Shown here: positions 49,529-61,375 of the stretch, one piece after another
How the letters are laid out: the number at the start of each line of letters is the position of its first letter
How positions within the stretch are numbered: position 1 is the first letter of the stretch
Assembly (NCBI GenBank): GCA_014905825.1
Contig: JACGCN010000021.1
Coordinates: 434,001-498,000, forward strand
Direction of reading: 5' to 3'
DNA: 64,000 bases
From: Lyophyllum atratum
Taxonomy: Eukaryota > Basidiomycota > Agaricomycetes > Agaricales > Lyophyllaceae
The notes under the pieces: generated by a model
Seen by the model: the letters and a program-made list of their open reading frames with translations, nothing else
Databases searched by the model: none
What the model was told of the DNA's origin: nothing
Made by a program: the position numbers and the translations under genes

Positions 49529-51019
49529 GGGTCCACGAGCTCAGATGGATGTGGGCCTTATTTTGGGGTGAAGGATTCGGGCAGGCTTGCAAGGTCGCGA
49601 TGGTTGGCGTTGGTTCTTTCGGGGTCTGTACGAGGTGCAAGGCGCGTCCGTCCGTTTCGCTCTCGGGCACCCATCGAGAATAAAAATACTGCAGGGCATC
49701 GAGCACTACGCTCGAAGTAATCGCCCGGGCATGAAAGCTTTGCTTAGTATCACCGACCCCACTTCACACAAACCCCGAGCCCTCCTTCTAAGCAGAAGTT
49801 CCATCGCTCACGATCTTCGACTCAGCTCGACTGACAGCTTCAATGTTTCATCTGACAGAATCTTTCAAGTCAGTGTCAGACGAGAATCTCATACAAACCA
49901 ACACGGCATTGGTGGATAATAATCTTGGCCCATAACGATCTTCAAGGTCATTCAGTCACCATGTAAACGTCCTAATGCCTCGCCAAGCTGAACCACCAAC
50001 TCAATATTGCTATCATCAACACCAATTGCGCGCGCGACCGCGGAGCCCTGCGAATCCCTTCCAGACCCAGATACATGTATCAAGCCGCCGGGTCCAATTC
50101 GAAGCCCTTCCATCGCTGTGATGGAATTCGAATGAAGTCTTGGCACCGACGCCCTTCTGCCGTCGACAGTCGATCGCGGGACCTCATCGACCCAGTGCAG
50201 AATGTGGCTTCCTAAGCATTGTATTTTCGGGGTGACGGCGCCCATACGATTTTGTCAACGCCTCCTCGAAAATGTAGAATCAGTTTCCAGTGCAGCCTGA
50301 CCAGGATGCTTCTTTCAGCTAGTTGCAGACATGCCATAGATGGTGCGATAGCTTGACGAGATGTCATGGGGTCGCGGATTGGCTTTGCTAGCCAGGTTGA
50401 GTCGTCCAGCGTGCAGCCTCGCATTAGTGTAGATGGAGATATTGACGAGGACTGCTGTGGTGGTATGAAGAAGAGGTGTGGACGACGAAAGGAGATTAAC
50501 ACGTTGTGATGACCCCATCGGAAGTTGTGCGTCCCTGCGGTATTATGTCGCGGGTATCGTCGAGCATGTGGCCGCGGCGTTGCGATGTACCACCCTGCAC
50601 GGTCGAGCACCACCGTCAATGTCAGATAGTGGCCCTTTCTCAAGTATATAGGGCGCATCCTCACTTGACACCGACGTCGTCATTTCGTCATCCGTTGCCG
50701 TAGTGGATGTGCGATCTTCAAGTTTCCACCGGCGTAGTATTAAGGATCTATGCTCGGACACTGCGTGCCTTGGATTACTGTGTTGGGTTTGTAGGTCCAC
50801 TTTCTTCCCACTCAAATTGTCCAAAACCATTGAGCAAGCTTCTGTTACAGGTCCCGCCGCGCCTCGAGGCAAGTGGAGGCGGATATATAAATAACGCTGC
50901 TCGGATTTCATGTACGTACAGCACGACGCAGGATTTGTCGTGTTCGCGTCGCTTTTACCTTATACTTAACGCTACCCCAGTTCAGCCAGTCTGTTCCTTT
51001 TCCTCCTCTGCTCTCCTCG
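49529..51019. other. 1.5-kb interval without a settled gene
   Basis: Minus-strand frames at 49952-50245, 50212-50664 and 50543-50911 could be pieces of one multi-exon gene, one fragment of which reads LDDSTWLAKPIRDPMTSRQ. The junctions do not fall into place and no family is recognised, so no gene is called. The right end must hold the promoter of the transcription factor gene. Confidence 0.4.
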
Positions 51020-53084
51020 ATGGATGGTCCCAATGTTTATGCGCTCTACGACGACTACAATGCTACCACTGCTGGCGTCATCGAGAGTTTGGCGATAAAC
51101 ACGGTTTAACAAACATGTTTTCTCACTTAAAAATAAATATTTTGACAAACACCTAACAGATTTCTTGAGAAACTGTCGGAAAACATGTAACCTGTTTTTT
51201 ATAGGTTTACTGCCAATAAAATAACCTTTTCCTTCTTGTGTTTCTTGACAAACACAACAGGAAATCTTTTTCCTGTTTTGGTACAAACCTCCAGAAAACA
51301 TGTTACATGTTTTCTGACTGTTTATTAACAAACCTTCTAAGTGTTTGTCAAAAAATTCTCTTGTAAGTACGAAAGCGTGTTAGCTAAACCGTGTTTGTTC
51401 CCAAATCTGCCATACCGCCAGCAGTGTACACAGTTCTCACTTCAGGCGGTCCGGTCCGACGATGAGCGACGCGTTCCACATCCTTCTCAGGTGCAAATCA
51501 CCCCGTCCGTCTGTTATAATGACCCTTCACCGCACTACGCACTGGATCACTGGCGCCAACGGCTCCCTCATGAATCCCACTGCCACCTTCCATACGCGCA
51601 AGCCGCCGTGAACATGCCAGTACCTCGGGATGTGGACCCTTATCTTCTAGCCGATGCGGGAGAACTCTTACACGTACGTTCTTATCGGCAGCAGTGCCAT
51701 ATACTGTAGGGATATGTCACTCATGACCCGTCTGCCACACCACAGTCGTTCATCTCTGAAGGCTCCGACTCTCTCGCGTCTCTGCAACGCATCGAAGGGC
51801 CCCCGATGAATACTTACAATACGCTATGTGCTCATGCGCAACCCTCCGAGTCATTAGGTATGAGAAGCCACCATATTGATGCTGGCTGGGCCGACGCGAG
51901 CTTGACTCATGAAGACTGCGGGTGCTGCGGGTACTATACCACAACGCGCGACATCGACAGTCTTACCAGGGATATTCCCGGCTCTGGTTCTTCGGTCGTT
52001 GAGACCGCGTTCCATGCGGATGTATGGATGCCGACCCTGGGATATTATACTGAGGAAGTGAGTTAAGCGCATTATGGCGCTTGGACCCACTCTGTCAATA
52101 CTGATTGACATACAGGAAGAAGCTCATACTTCTCTCAATATCTCCTATGGTAATCCTCCGCCCGACGCAGGACATTTCGATATACTCTGCAACCCCGAAT
52201 GTACTCCGAGTACATACAACGCCAGCTTCTTTGCGCCACACACCAAGGCTCCTAGCCTTCCGCTTCTTGTCCAGCACGCACCAGTCGCACCTCAACACCA
52301 TTCGTCGTATTCAGAGCTAGCTGCCAACATCGCCTTCTTCTCTACTATGACCCATGAAAACCAGACCAACTTTGAAGCGAGCCAGCCGCCCTCGCTGACA
52401 CTTCAACCGTGCGCTCGTACCCTAGCTGTCAGCCAGGCTTCGGGAACAGTCTATGAGCCCGAAGAGACTGGAGTCCGAAGCAGACACGAACGACGTTCCT
52501 CCTCCCATCACCTCTTGACAACTACAGTCATCCCACCACCTCTGCCTGACTCCTCTCCACCATCAACCCACCCGAAATCACTGGGCCACACCTGGACATG
52601 CCCCAGTGACCCGTTTCCCGAGTTGGTTCCCCCAATAAGCTCAACCTCCCGGGCTCAGTCCCCATCTTCCTCCTCTAGCTCTTCTGCCTCTGGCTACGGC
52701 GCTCCCGCTCCAGTACACACCTCGCGCGCGAGGTCTTCGTCGTTGCGTAAAGGGGTTGTGAGCGAGGCAAGACGCCCACCGAGCCTTGCGTGTTTCTTCT
52801 GTCGCGAACGCAAGATCGCTTGTGGGCGGCCTGCGGAGGGTAGTGCGGATCCAAGGTGCAAGTACGTTCTCTACTCGTCTTATTCTTCCCGTGTTTAGCT
52901 GATGCCTCTGTGTTGACATTTTGGTGATTCTACCAGCCAATGCAGGCGTCGTCAAAATCATTGTGATTATCCAAAAGAAAGCCTCCGCGGACAACATCGC
53001 CGTGGGACGGGGAGACATGGTAACGTTGGAAGTGTGGCCGCGGATGGCGGGGAGGCTGAGCCTGCCACTGGTGAGGTGAAATGA
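51020..53084 (+). CDS. Transcription factor with C-terminal Zn(II)2Cys6 cluster
   Basis: The C-terminus, completed across an intron starting at about 52862, reads CFFCRERKIACGRPAEGS..., then DPRCNQCRRRQNHCDYPKES. This is a fungal binuclear zinc cluster with six Cys (C-x2-C-x6-C-x11-C-x2-C-x6-C) and a basic flank, followed by a Gly-rich tail ending at 53084. Most family members carry it at the N-terminus; here it is C-terminal, as in Ume6. The rest is long, Ser/Pro-rich and disordered, with low-complexity SPSSSSSSSASG. Middle exons read VRSDDERRVPHPSQVQITPS, IEGPPMNTYNTLC and LGYYTEE. The proposed start MDGPNVYALYDDYNATTAG (51020) is cut off after about 26 residues by a 300-bp repeat element at 51097-51396. 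How the first exon joins the next is therefore unresolved and the gene may be damaged. Target genes are unknown. Confidence 0.72.
51097..51396. mobile_element. MITE-like AT-rich inverted-repeat element, 300 bp
   Basis: Terminal inverted repeats aaacacggttta (51097-51108) and taaaccgtgttt (51385-51396) enclose an AT-rich segment very unlike its surroundings. Subterminal inverted copies of tttgacaaacac (51141-51152) and gtgtttgtcaaa (51341-51352), a further direct copy at 51245-51255 and a perfect palindrome at 51292-51316 (12-bp arms, 1-bp centre) add secondary structure. It has no coding capacity. A target-site duplication is not obvious. This resembles a miniature inverted-repeat transposable element. 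It lies in the 5' part of the zinc-cluster gene. Confidence 0.62.
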
Positions 53085-54728
53085 GGCTTCCCAACAGCAC
53101 TAGTTGGATGAACTTGGACCCTTCTGTCATTTATTGCCGCATTTTTGGACGGTAGCTCCTCCCACTGTGATATTATTGTGATTCTTCTACCCTGCTGTGG
53201 TCCTTGTTGTATATTCGCACTCGCTTATGCTTGGTCCATGTGTCGTTGACGTACTGCATACGATTGGTGATGCATCTTCAAATAATTCATAGTGTATAAT
53301 AATTATACCCCAAGTCTCAGGCGCGCATCGGAGGCGCCTTTTACAGATCAGTGCTTGAGACCGAATTGACGGCATGGTTGGAGATGCACATGAATGTGTA
53401 TGCCTTGTTGATCATCCGAACTCTGGTCATGGAGGAGGAGGAGGAGTATATTATACTGGCAAGGTCCCCAGTCGGAACAACCAGTTCACCACGGTTGCTA
53501 CTTATGTAAGTTATGTACCAAAGTTTGACGCGATAACTACTTCACAAACCCGCAGTACACACGTACCCACCAGAGAGTGTTTTCAACTTGTTTGGTTCAT
53601 TTTTTTCTGATCACAACGTCCATGCAGGTCCATGCCTATTGCCATCTCTCATCCAGGTTTTCTCAATTCGCGACCTCCTTCCCGCTAATGCGTTTTGCCG
53701 ATACTTTTCGATTCTTTTACGGTTCCTAATGCCAACATAATGCTTCCTTTTCTGCATCTGCCACCGTCGCGAATCGCTGGACTGAGACGCTCCTGTGACC
53801 GCGGCTTGGATCCTTGTAAGGATAGGAGATCTGAGGCGACTATGGCTTTTCTGCTCGTATACCCATATCTTGCCCATATCTCTGGTATCTTCCCCGCCCA
53901 ATGCCGCGTTCGGAGCGAGGCTGTGCTCGTCGGACCCCAGGGATGCCTCTCTTGCGTCTCTATTCGAGTGTGCCGTTGAAATTGAGGAGGGGATCGGACG
54001 CGGAACGAATCAGACCAAGCCACTCGAACCGGAAACAGTGGTAAATCCTCATAAGATCTCATCATCATTATCATCATTATCCACTCTGCCCACTACTCCC
54101 TTGACGTCACCTCCGTCGTATCTCACATGGGTTCTTGTGTCGATGCACCTCACACGTGCGATGCCATGTCAGACCTGTGCTAAGCTACCACGACTAGGGT
54201 TCGACTGCAGTGTACGCTCCCCGGCGAAGTTCTTGACCATCCACGATTCTGTAGGTTTATCATAGGTTCTATACAGTTGGGCAGGTGGAATGTGTTCAAT
54301 CTGTCACCATCGAAAGACCGCCTATCGTTCGTAGTTGCGTTCTAGTCTGCGTTGTGATACAGCGCCATGTTAAAGGTGATCAGAGATACGAGAATCCTAT
54401 CATTGGTCCCGAGTGCCAGGTCTGGGATCATGTCCCTACCTCCGTTGCCGCCTCATGATTGATAGCATCATGAGCTTCAACCGTCTTGCCAACTTCAAAT
54501 ACGCAAGCTGACGAAGAACTTCGGGTTTCGAGGTCTAGTCATAGCGCTCGGACGTTCTCGTTGATCTCTCTTCTGACTGATTGACTCATCAAAAATCTGA
54601 CGCTTCCTTTCACAGACCCCATGAGCTCCCGTCAAGGATAGTCAGCATCTGATCTCTAGATGGGCTCCTCGGCACTTGCTCCATATATATAGAGTCTGCA
54701 GACATCACCCTCTTGGGCTTCAATCATC
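53085..54728. other. 1.6-kb interval between the zinc-cluster gene and the oxidoreductase group
   Basis: No gene is supported. A short GGA repeat occurs at 53431-53446. A 156-codon plus-strand frame (53795-54265) has no recognised motif. The right end carries the promoter of the first nitronate monooxygenase gene. Confidence 0.45.
54683..54692 (+). promoter_or_regulatory. TATA-box candidate of nitronate monooxygenase 1
   Basis: The sequence atatatatag sits 37-46 bp before the ATG at 54729. This would give a very short 5' UTR. The gene is otherwise preceded by non-coding DNA. Confidence 0.4.
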
Positions 54729-55977
54729 ATGTTGCCGATCACTACCAGGTTGACCACGCTTCTTAGTACGTTGCATCTCTCCTTAGCTAGTGGAGCTCAC
54801 CTCCGACAAAACTGGAGCAGACATTCAGAGCCCAATAGTCTCAGCACCAATGTACTTTGCAACGACACCTTCTATGGCCGCGGCCGTCACTGGTGCTGGG
54901 GGACTTGGATTTCTTGGTGCCGGTGATTCGTTTCACTGAATGTCAGAGTTCGTGTTCTAACCCACTGGTCACAGGTCCTGACTCGTCTCAAAAATTACGA
55001 GACGGTCTTCGCGCCGTACGCGCATACCTGAATGTTCCCTCTGGTGTTCCCGTGCCAGTCGGAGTTGGGCTCCTTGGATGGGTCCTTGACAAGACTGAAG
55101 TTTCCGACGATCCACGCATACCTACTGTTTTGGAAGAAATGCCCACAGCCATCTGGTTTGCGTTTGGAGCCGATCTCGGAAGATACGTCGCGCAAGTTCG
55201 TGCTTACGACGCAAAACGCGAACATAAGACCGTAGTGTTTGTCATCGTCAATTCAACCGAAGAGGCTTTACGTGCTGCAAACGAGTGGAATGTAGATGTC
55301 CTTGTTGTTCAAGGTAACATGCCAATGGTTTTTATCCTTGTTTCTGTTTTTCAAACCCTGTGCATTGCAGGAAATGAAGCTGGCGGACATGGAGGAGCAT
55401 ACGCGCCGCCTCTTCTCAGCTTATTACAGGCAGTGCTCCGCGAGATTCCCAGCGGACCTGTAATAATTGCGGCAGGCGGAATCTCCACTGGCGCCCAAAG
55501 TGCGGCATTATTGGCCATGGGTGCAGATGGTGTCGTCCTGGGGTCTCGTTTATTGTGCACCCCGGAATCCATGTATAACGACGAAATGAAAAACGAAATC
55601 CTAACCGCCGGCCTCAATGCTACGGCTCGTAGCTACGCCTTCGATGATGTCGCTCGAACTCGCTTCTGGCCTGAGGGAATTGACGGGCGTGCAATTTCGA
55701 ATCGTGTGTTAGTTGATTTCGAGCAGGGTCTTGATCTGGAAGCCCGATTGAAAAAATACGACGAGGGGAAGGAGAAGGGAGAGAAAGACCGAATGGTTGT
55801 CTGGGCCGGTGTAGGCATCGGGCTTGTGACTGACAAGAAAGACGCAGCGGTAAGAAGCCCTTGTGGTGGTAATTGGCCTTTCTGACTGCTCTATTGAAGG
55901 CCATTGTTAAGGAGGTCCACGATGAGCTGGTGCACACTTCACAGGCGGTCCCTGGTAGAATCGTCATAAAGCTCTAA
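54729..55977 (+). CDS. Nitronate monooxygenase 1 (2-nitropropane dioxygenase family)
   Basis: This FMN-dependent TIM-barrel enzyme of about 340 residues oxidises alkyl nitronates to carbonyl compounds and nitrite, detoxifying for example propionate-3-nitronate. MLPITTRLTTLL joins across an intron to SPIVSAPMYFATTPSMAAAV-TGAGGLGFLGAG, the N-terminal FMN motif. Next come VPVPVGVGLLGWVL, IWFAFGADLGRYVAQVRAYD, then QGNEAGGHGGAYAPPLL with the catalytic-site His, and the phosphate-binding IIAAGGISTGAQSAALLAMG with GADGVVLGSR. It ends IVKEVHDELV...GRIVIKL after a last intron. Introns follow LTTLL, LGAG, VVQG and the DAA near the end. Strong similarity and identical intron positions tie it to the gene at 62338-63581. 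It is convergent with the MDR reductase gene. Confidence 0.95.
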
Positions 55978-56379
55978 GTTCATCTAGCAGCTTCATCATA
56001 ATAATACGATCAGGTCCGCCGATTTGATCCACTCCTTGGGGGGGTATCTTCCGCAGACGAGTCTAAGTTCCTCTAAGGAGGTTGTATCAAGATTGACATG
56101 CTAAGAGGGCTGAGAGGCATATGCCTGGGAGCTGGCGGCGTACTGCTCATGCCGAGCAATATCGGGATAAGCTGCATAGTATCAAGACACGATCGAGCTG
56201 GATGAAGGCGAACAATGTTCTGGTATGTTTCCGGCGCGAGACGCTTTCTGGTAAGACTCAAAGGTAAAGGACGGTCTGTGAGGAAAGCATATAGGCCCTA
56301 CTAGGATTTTGATAAGATTGCAAGGCGATTTATGATGTTTCAATGATATGCCTATGTTTAGAAAGAGCATAACCAAGCT
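55978..56379. other. Convergent 3' intergenic region
   Basis: About 400 bp between the stops of nitronate monooxygenase 1 and the MDR reductase. No gene is seen. Confidence 0.5.
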
Positions 56380-57987
56380 TCACTCCTTCGCAATCACCAC
56401 GATAGGCTTCCCGATCGCATCACTTCCACCTTTCATCATGTCAATGAGAGCCTGAGGAGCGTTCTCGATGCCCCCTGTGGCACACTCTTCGCTCTTGAGC
56501 TTTCCCTGGCCCATGAGAGCAGGAACTTCTTCCAAAAACTTTCCAATGAACTGAGGAATGAATTCTGGTACAATGAACCCTCGGAGCTCAAGCCGTTTCT
56601 TCATGATCAAATGGGTGTTCTGGTTGCGAGGTAAGATCAGATGCGAAAACCACATATAGAACAACCCATCTACATACCTTTAAGCGGTAGCGTTCGGCGG
56701 GCGGGACGTTATCGCTTGAAACCACGCCACAGATCTGGTGAAATGGATTTAGGGTAAGAACACAGCTTGAGAACGTTGGTAGCTTACAATCGCACGAGAC
56801 CTCGGAACCAGAGCATCCAGTATCGCATCCAACGCTTCTCCGCCCACGTTGTCCTGTGAACGCGGAGGTTAGCATACCTCACCAGAGAAGTGATCAGAAT
56901 ACACACCCAGGCAACATTGATCGGACCATGTTTGCTTAGAACGGATTCGTAGCTCTGCTTCTTATAGTTGAAGGGGAAATCGACGCCCAAGGACCGCATG
57001 TAGTCAACTTTTGCGTCAGTACCGGCCGAGGCGATTACTTTCATCCTAGCGTTCGACTTTTCAGCATAAAGCAAAGAAAGGCGCTGGGGAATCGACTAAC
57101 CCTTTCAGTTTCGCAAGCTGCGCAACCATGCTGGACAAAGAATCATCAACATGCTCCGATGGCGTTCGGGAGATGCTAATTACCTTCCAACACCCGAAGC
57201 ACCCGAAGATACAAATATCGTGTTGCCCTAAGAGAGGGGATTTGAGCGGATGTAAGATATCTCCAAAGGAGTACGACGGACCTCTTTTGCCTCCACCATA
57301 CCCTCGAATCCGACAAACGCCGTCAAACCAGGTGTTCCAAGAAGACTGATGTATTTGGAGAGAGGATACATGCCATTTGGATTGGGTACGACTCTCAGAG
57401 CAAGGGAATCCATATCAAAGGTGTCAGGCGCCCATTCGGCCGGCTTGAAGTCAACGCGTCCTGACACTCGCAAGTCAACAAAACATGACATTCGGAGCGG
57501 GGGAACGCAAACCTTCAAGATAAGGCTGGACGGTGTAGGCTTCCCAGGGTGTCTGGCCATACATGTAGTCGCCTACTTTGACATCATCCTTTTCCGAACG
57601 CAGGACGACGACGACACCAGGCCCGATGATTCTGAAGGTGCAAAATCATGAATGTCGTCAACCAGAATACTCTGAACGGGTTAGAAATGATTTACGGAGC
57701 TCCGACGGTGAGGGTTGTTGTATAGCTGTCGATGCTCGGGTCCCGCATGCGTTCCCGGATCGATGGCTCCGGGCTGTAAATGATCCATTAAATATTACCA
57801 TTACTATCTAATCATATGGAGGGAGACAGTACCTAAGAATTAGCGTCTTGGTGAGGAACCCTCCATTGAGGGGAACACCGTCTAGGTCGATCTTACGCGA
57901 TGAGTCGAGGGTAAGGTGCTGTCCTACAACTGGTAGCTCGCCATATCCAGGGCGTTTGGAGAACACGACGCGGGGGTTGGAAGTCAT
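56380..57987 (-). CDS. Zinc-free MDR oxidoreductase, alkenal/one double-bond reductase (PTGR/LTB4DH-like)
   Basis: The protein has about 345 residues and several introns. It starts MTSNPRVVFSKRPGYGELPV. The N-terminal catalytic domain lacks the Cys/His zinc ligands of alcohol dehydrogenases and has the family strings LDGVPLNGGFLTKTLILSLE, SIRERMRD and VGDYMYGQTPWEAYTV. It continues with MYPLSKYISLLGTPGLTAFV and the NADP-binding NTIFVSSGASGVGSMVAQLA, then KVIASAGTDAKVDYMRSLG, NVAWDNVGGEALDAILDALV and ICGVVSSDN. It ends GGSDAIGKPIVVIAKE. These enzymes reduce C=C bonds conjugated to a carbonyl using NADPH. It sits between the two nitronate monooxygenases and next to the P450, so it may act on the same substrate series. 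That link is inference. Confidence 0.93.
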
Positions 57988-59382
57988 TGAAGTGTGTTTG
58001 GAAGAATTTTCCGCAGAGGAGTGCAAGAAGAGCCTGTCAAACGATGTACTTTTGTAACTTTATAGATCTTGCTCTCCGATCTGAGGGAGGGTCGCCTTCC
58101 AGTCTGGCGGCGTCACGCTCATTGCCGCAACGGTGGTGGTTAACTCATCAAAAGGTGACTAACCAGTTGCGTTGTGCACGAGGGTTGAGAAAACGGCCGA
58201 ACCCGGGATTCTCTGATTCTTCTATGTTCCCTGATCAAGCTGCTGTGCATTCAGAATTCGCAGCACCTGCGATCTTTCCGGAGGAACACATACGCAAATT
58301 ATGGATCTAGAGTCATGAGAAATGGGGTTGAATCATGATCAGGATGCTTCAAGGTTCAGGCTTCCAGGTCTGTCTTCGACCTTGCGTTCTCTTCTATCCT
58401 GACTCGACGAGCCCTTTCGGCAAGCTCTTCTATATTCCTGGGTTGTTTTAAATCTGTCTCTTAATGTTGGATCGCATGTTTTCATCGAGATATGTGCCTC
58501 TAAGTCCAGATCCTCCGAGTCGGCCTTCTGTTCTGCCCTTAAGTGTTCTGAACGTCGCTTCACACGCGCTGACTTGGAGACAGGATCAGCATCGTAGCCC
58601 CTGGGTATTCATTACGCATTGCTACAGCTCTTCTTCTCTCCAAGCGAAGAATGTCACGGAGATGTATATGGCTGTTGACGACTGACCGGAGACCCCGCTA
58701 GTTATTTCCGCCTGAGACTCGTCACGAATTGACATATCTCTGATGCTCTTTCGAAAACCAAATCTTCCGGCTACAGGACTCATGGAGCTCGACGCACCTA
58801 CGAAATGGGTGTGTTTTGGCTGATCTATGTATGACTGCGAAGATACTACATGATGAGCCGGATCAGTTTCATTTAGCAAAGTCATGGTATTGGTTGGGAT
58901 GCTGTTCGGCCAACTGTCGATGTCTTGCGACTATTGTTCAAATTGATCAACCTTAGAATCGAATCCTTTTTGGCATACGCTTATACTAAGAGATATTCTG
59001 TTCAGGAATAGCTTTCTGTCACATCAGCCAATTAACTGTCGAACAACACATACCCACTGGATAATGTGCGGTTTTGTCCTTTGCAACTGTTCTGATCACT
59101 AATATAAGACCGGGCCCTTCTTATGCGGTGCCAATCACTTCAAGTCAAGTCAGTTCTCGTCTTCGATGGGCTCAAATTTGATTGCATACGCACACCACTT
59201 ATGAATCCTTCGCCAGGTGATGCTTGACCTGAATTTGTAGCAAAATTCTATCTAATCATTGCTATAAATATCGGCATCATACAAAGGGTCCGCGGACGTG
59301 AACGAGGGAGAAAAGTGTGGCGCTGCATTTGTAATAACGAATGGAAGGCTAAACCAGCAGTTCTAGGGGTGTCAATTCGGCA
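57988..59382. other. 1.4-kb interval with two possible coding pieces
   Basis: Minus-strand frames at 58622-58885 (MTLLNETDPAHHVVSSQSYI...) and 58339-58563 (KRRSEHLRAEQKADSEDLDL...) could be two exons of one small basic protein. No splice pair was found that joins them cleanly and no family is recognised. The left end is the promoter of the MDR reductase, the right end the 3' region of the P450. Confidence 0.35.
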
Positions 59383-61375
59383 TCATAGCTGCAAAGTAAT
59401 TTCCTCTTTGGTCTGTAAAAACTCATCCAGGTTATCAATTCTGGGAGTGAGCTTCAATCGGAACGGAAGGGGAGTACGGCCTGACAGTCCCTCATATTCT
59501 TCCAGAGAAATGGGCTCATCTGGAAGGCTGCGGAAGGAGAAGGTCCAGAGAAGCCGCGAGATGGCCAGCCACAATTCCCGTTCAGCTACAGGGAGACCGG
59601 GACAAATGCGTCGCCTGGCAAAGATACTGGAAATTAGCTGCCGTCTCGAATGCTAGAGGTGATAGAAACAAGTACCCTGCGCCGAATGTCCAGTGGTCGC
59701 GCTCCATGACGTTAGCGAGCTTGGCAGATTCACCACAGCTGAGGTTATCCCCAAGATACCGGTCAGGATCAAATTTATTGCTATGCATCTCATCAATCGA
59801 CTGGATGGTTCTATGACATATGGCGAACTTACGAATCAGGATAACGTTCTTCATTATGATGGAGTGTGTAGCAATTGAGAACTACCACCGTGTCCTTGGG
59901 AATATACATCCCCTTATACGCGAAATCTTGGCTCGAGCAATGAGGCGTTGCCATCCAGAACGGTGCGTGTACACGCTGGACCTGTGATACTCAAATTGAG
60001 CGACAGAAAGAAGCCAATGTATGAGAGTGAATTACCTCTTTGATTATGGCACGAATATAGGGTAAATCTGCTTCGTCGTCGGCAGTGGGCCAACGGTCAC
60101 GTCCGACGACACGATCCAATTCCTCGTGTGCGCGGGCTTGAATTTCGGGGTAAGAAGGAATAAGAGCAAGGAACCACTGAATGATGCCAGATGTCTATCC
60201 ACGGGCTAAGCGCGGTATACAATTGATTGATCATGGGTGACCCACCGAATGAACACCGCCAAGGGTGAATACAGCCGAGAGCATGCAGAGGTCTTCCCAG
60301 TCCAGTTTCTCTTCTTCCTGAGTCTCGATCAGGGTCTTGACGAGACAGTCGGGAACGTCTTCCCCACTGTCCATTCGAGCTTTGACGCGAAGGATCATGC
60401 TGCCATAGACCTCCATGAGCCCGTCGTGAAGAATGCGACCACGAGTGCGCATTTTCGACGGAATCCACTGGAGAGGCTCCAAGAAGTCGATAGCATTTGA
60501 CCAGGGGCCTAAAAAAAGTGGGTAAACATTTTAACACAGGCGTACTGCATGCGGACCCACCAGTGAGATCCATGAATTCCATGGCTAGATCAAGTGCTTT
60601 CTCGACTAAGGGATCCGATGTCGAATCGGTCCGTGTAGCAAAAGAGATGATGAGCATGTTGCTGTTGGATTCTGTGGGCTTAAGTTTCGCGCGGCGGAGA
60701 AATAAGCACTTACTTTAAAGCGAAGCGGCCAGAGTAATGGGCGGGATTGATAGGAAGTTTCCCCTGCTGCGCTTCTTCGAAGAGAGAACGAATGAATATG
60801 TGAGCTTCGTAGTCCATTGTGTTTGCGTAACCCTGCAACGCCTTCGGTGTCATAATTTGCGTCGCAAGTTTGCGGTGTTGTCTCCTTCGAAGTCCTCACA
60901 GTTAGTTCAGAAGCATCGGAACTGACGAAGGGATATCAACCATTTGTCACCGTACTCCGACGCTGTGATTGCACGTCCACGGAGGATGACTTGATTTTTC
61001 ATGAAGTACCTCTTGCGTGTAGAGAAGATCGAGCCGTTGGTCACAAGAAGCTCGCGAGCAATTTGAGGGTCGGAAACGACAACAAAGAGTTGGCTACCCA
61101 TCCAGACGGAGAACAGTGGGCCATAGGTCTTTGACCAGGTATCGAGAGCACGCTCAGGATATTTGCGAAGAAAGGCATAGCGGATGGGCGGCCCTGGGGG
61201 CAAGGCACTCCCATCCTGATCAAAGATGATCTTGCGAAGAAATAGGGGGCTAAAGAAGTAGATGATGGTGCCGCCGGCAATGAGGAGGGCGACCTAGAAG
61301 CAACAGTTAATTCAGAAGTGGAGGAGTAGGTGACATAGTATGACGAACTGTCGTGCTGAGGCTCAGATGATCCAT
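59383..61375 (-). CDS. Cytochrome P450 monooxygenase (microsomal, E-class)
   Basis: The N-terminus MDHLSLSTT joins across an intron to a membrane anchor (VALLIAGGTIIYFFSPLFLR) and the proline hinge LPPGPP. Then come ITASEYGDKWRQHRKLA (helix C W..HRK), the I-helix VFTLGGVHSTSGIIQWF, ExxR in IIKEVQRVHAPF, FDPDRYLGD (PERF region) and the heme loop FGAGRRICPG with the Cys ligand. The stop is at 59383. The size (roughly 520-540 residues) and order are complete. The enzyme is ER-anchored and needs a P450 reductase encoded elsewhere. In the I-helix the usual acid of [AG]Gx[DE]T[TS] is His (GGVHST), so oxygen activation may differ. It is divergent from nitronate monooxygenase 2 over 962 bp. The CYP family cannot be assigned by eye. 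Confidence 0.95.

Noticed and set aside
49952..50911. Overlapping minus-strand frames of 97, 150 and 122 codons
   Set aside because: They overlap in different frames, introns joining them could not be found and no family is recognised. A real gene here cannot be excluded.
53795..54265. 156-codon plus-strand frame before nitronate monooxygenase 1
   Set aside because: No motif, no signal peptide and overlapping minus-strand frames of similar length. It contains a simple atc/tca repeat.
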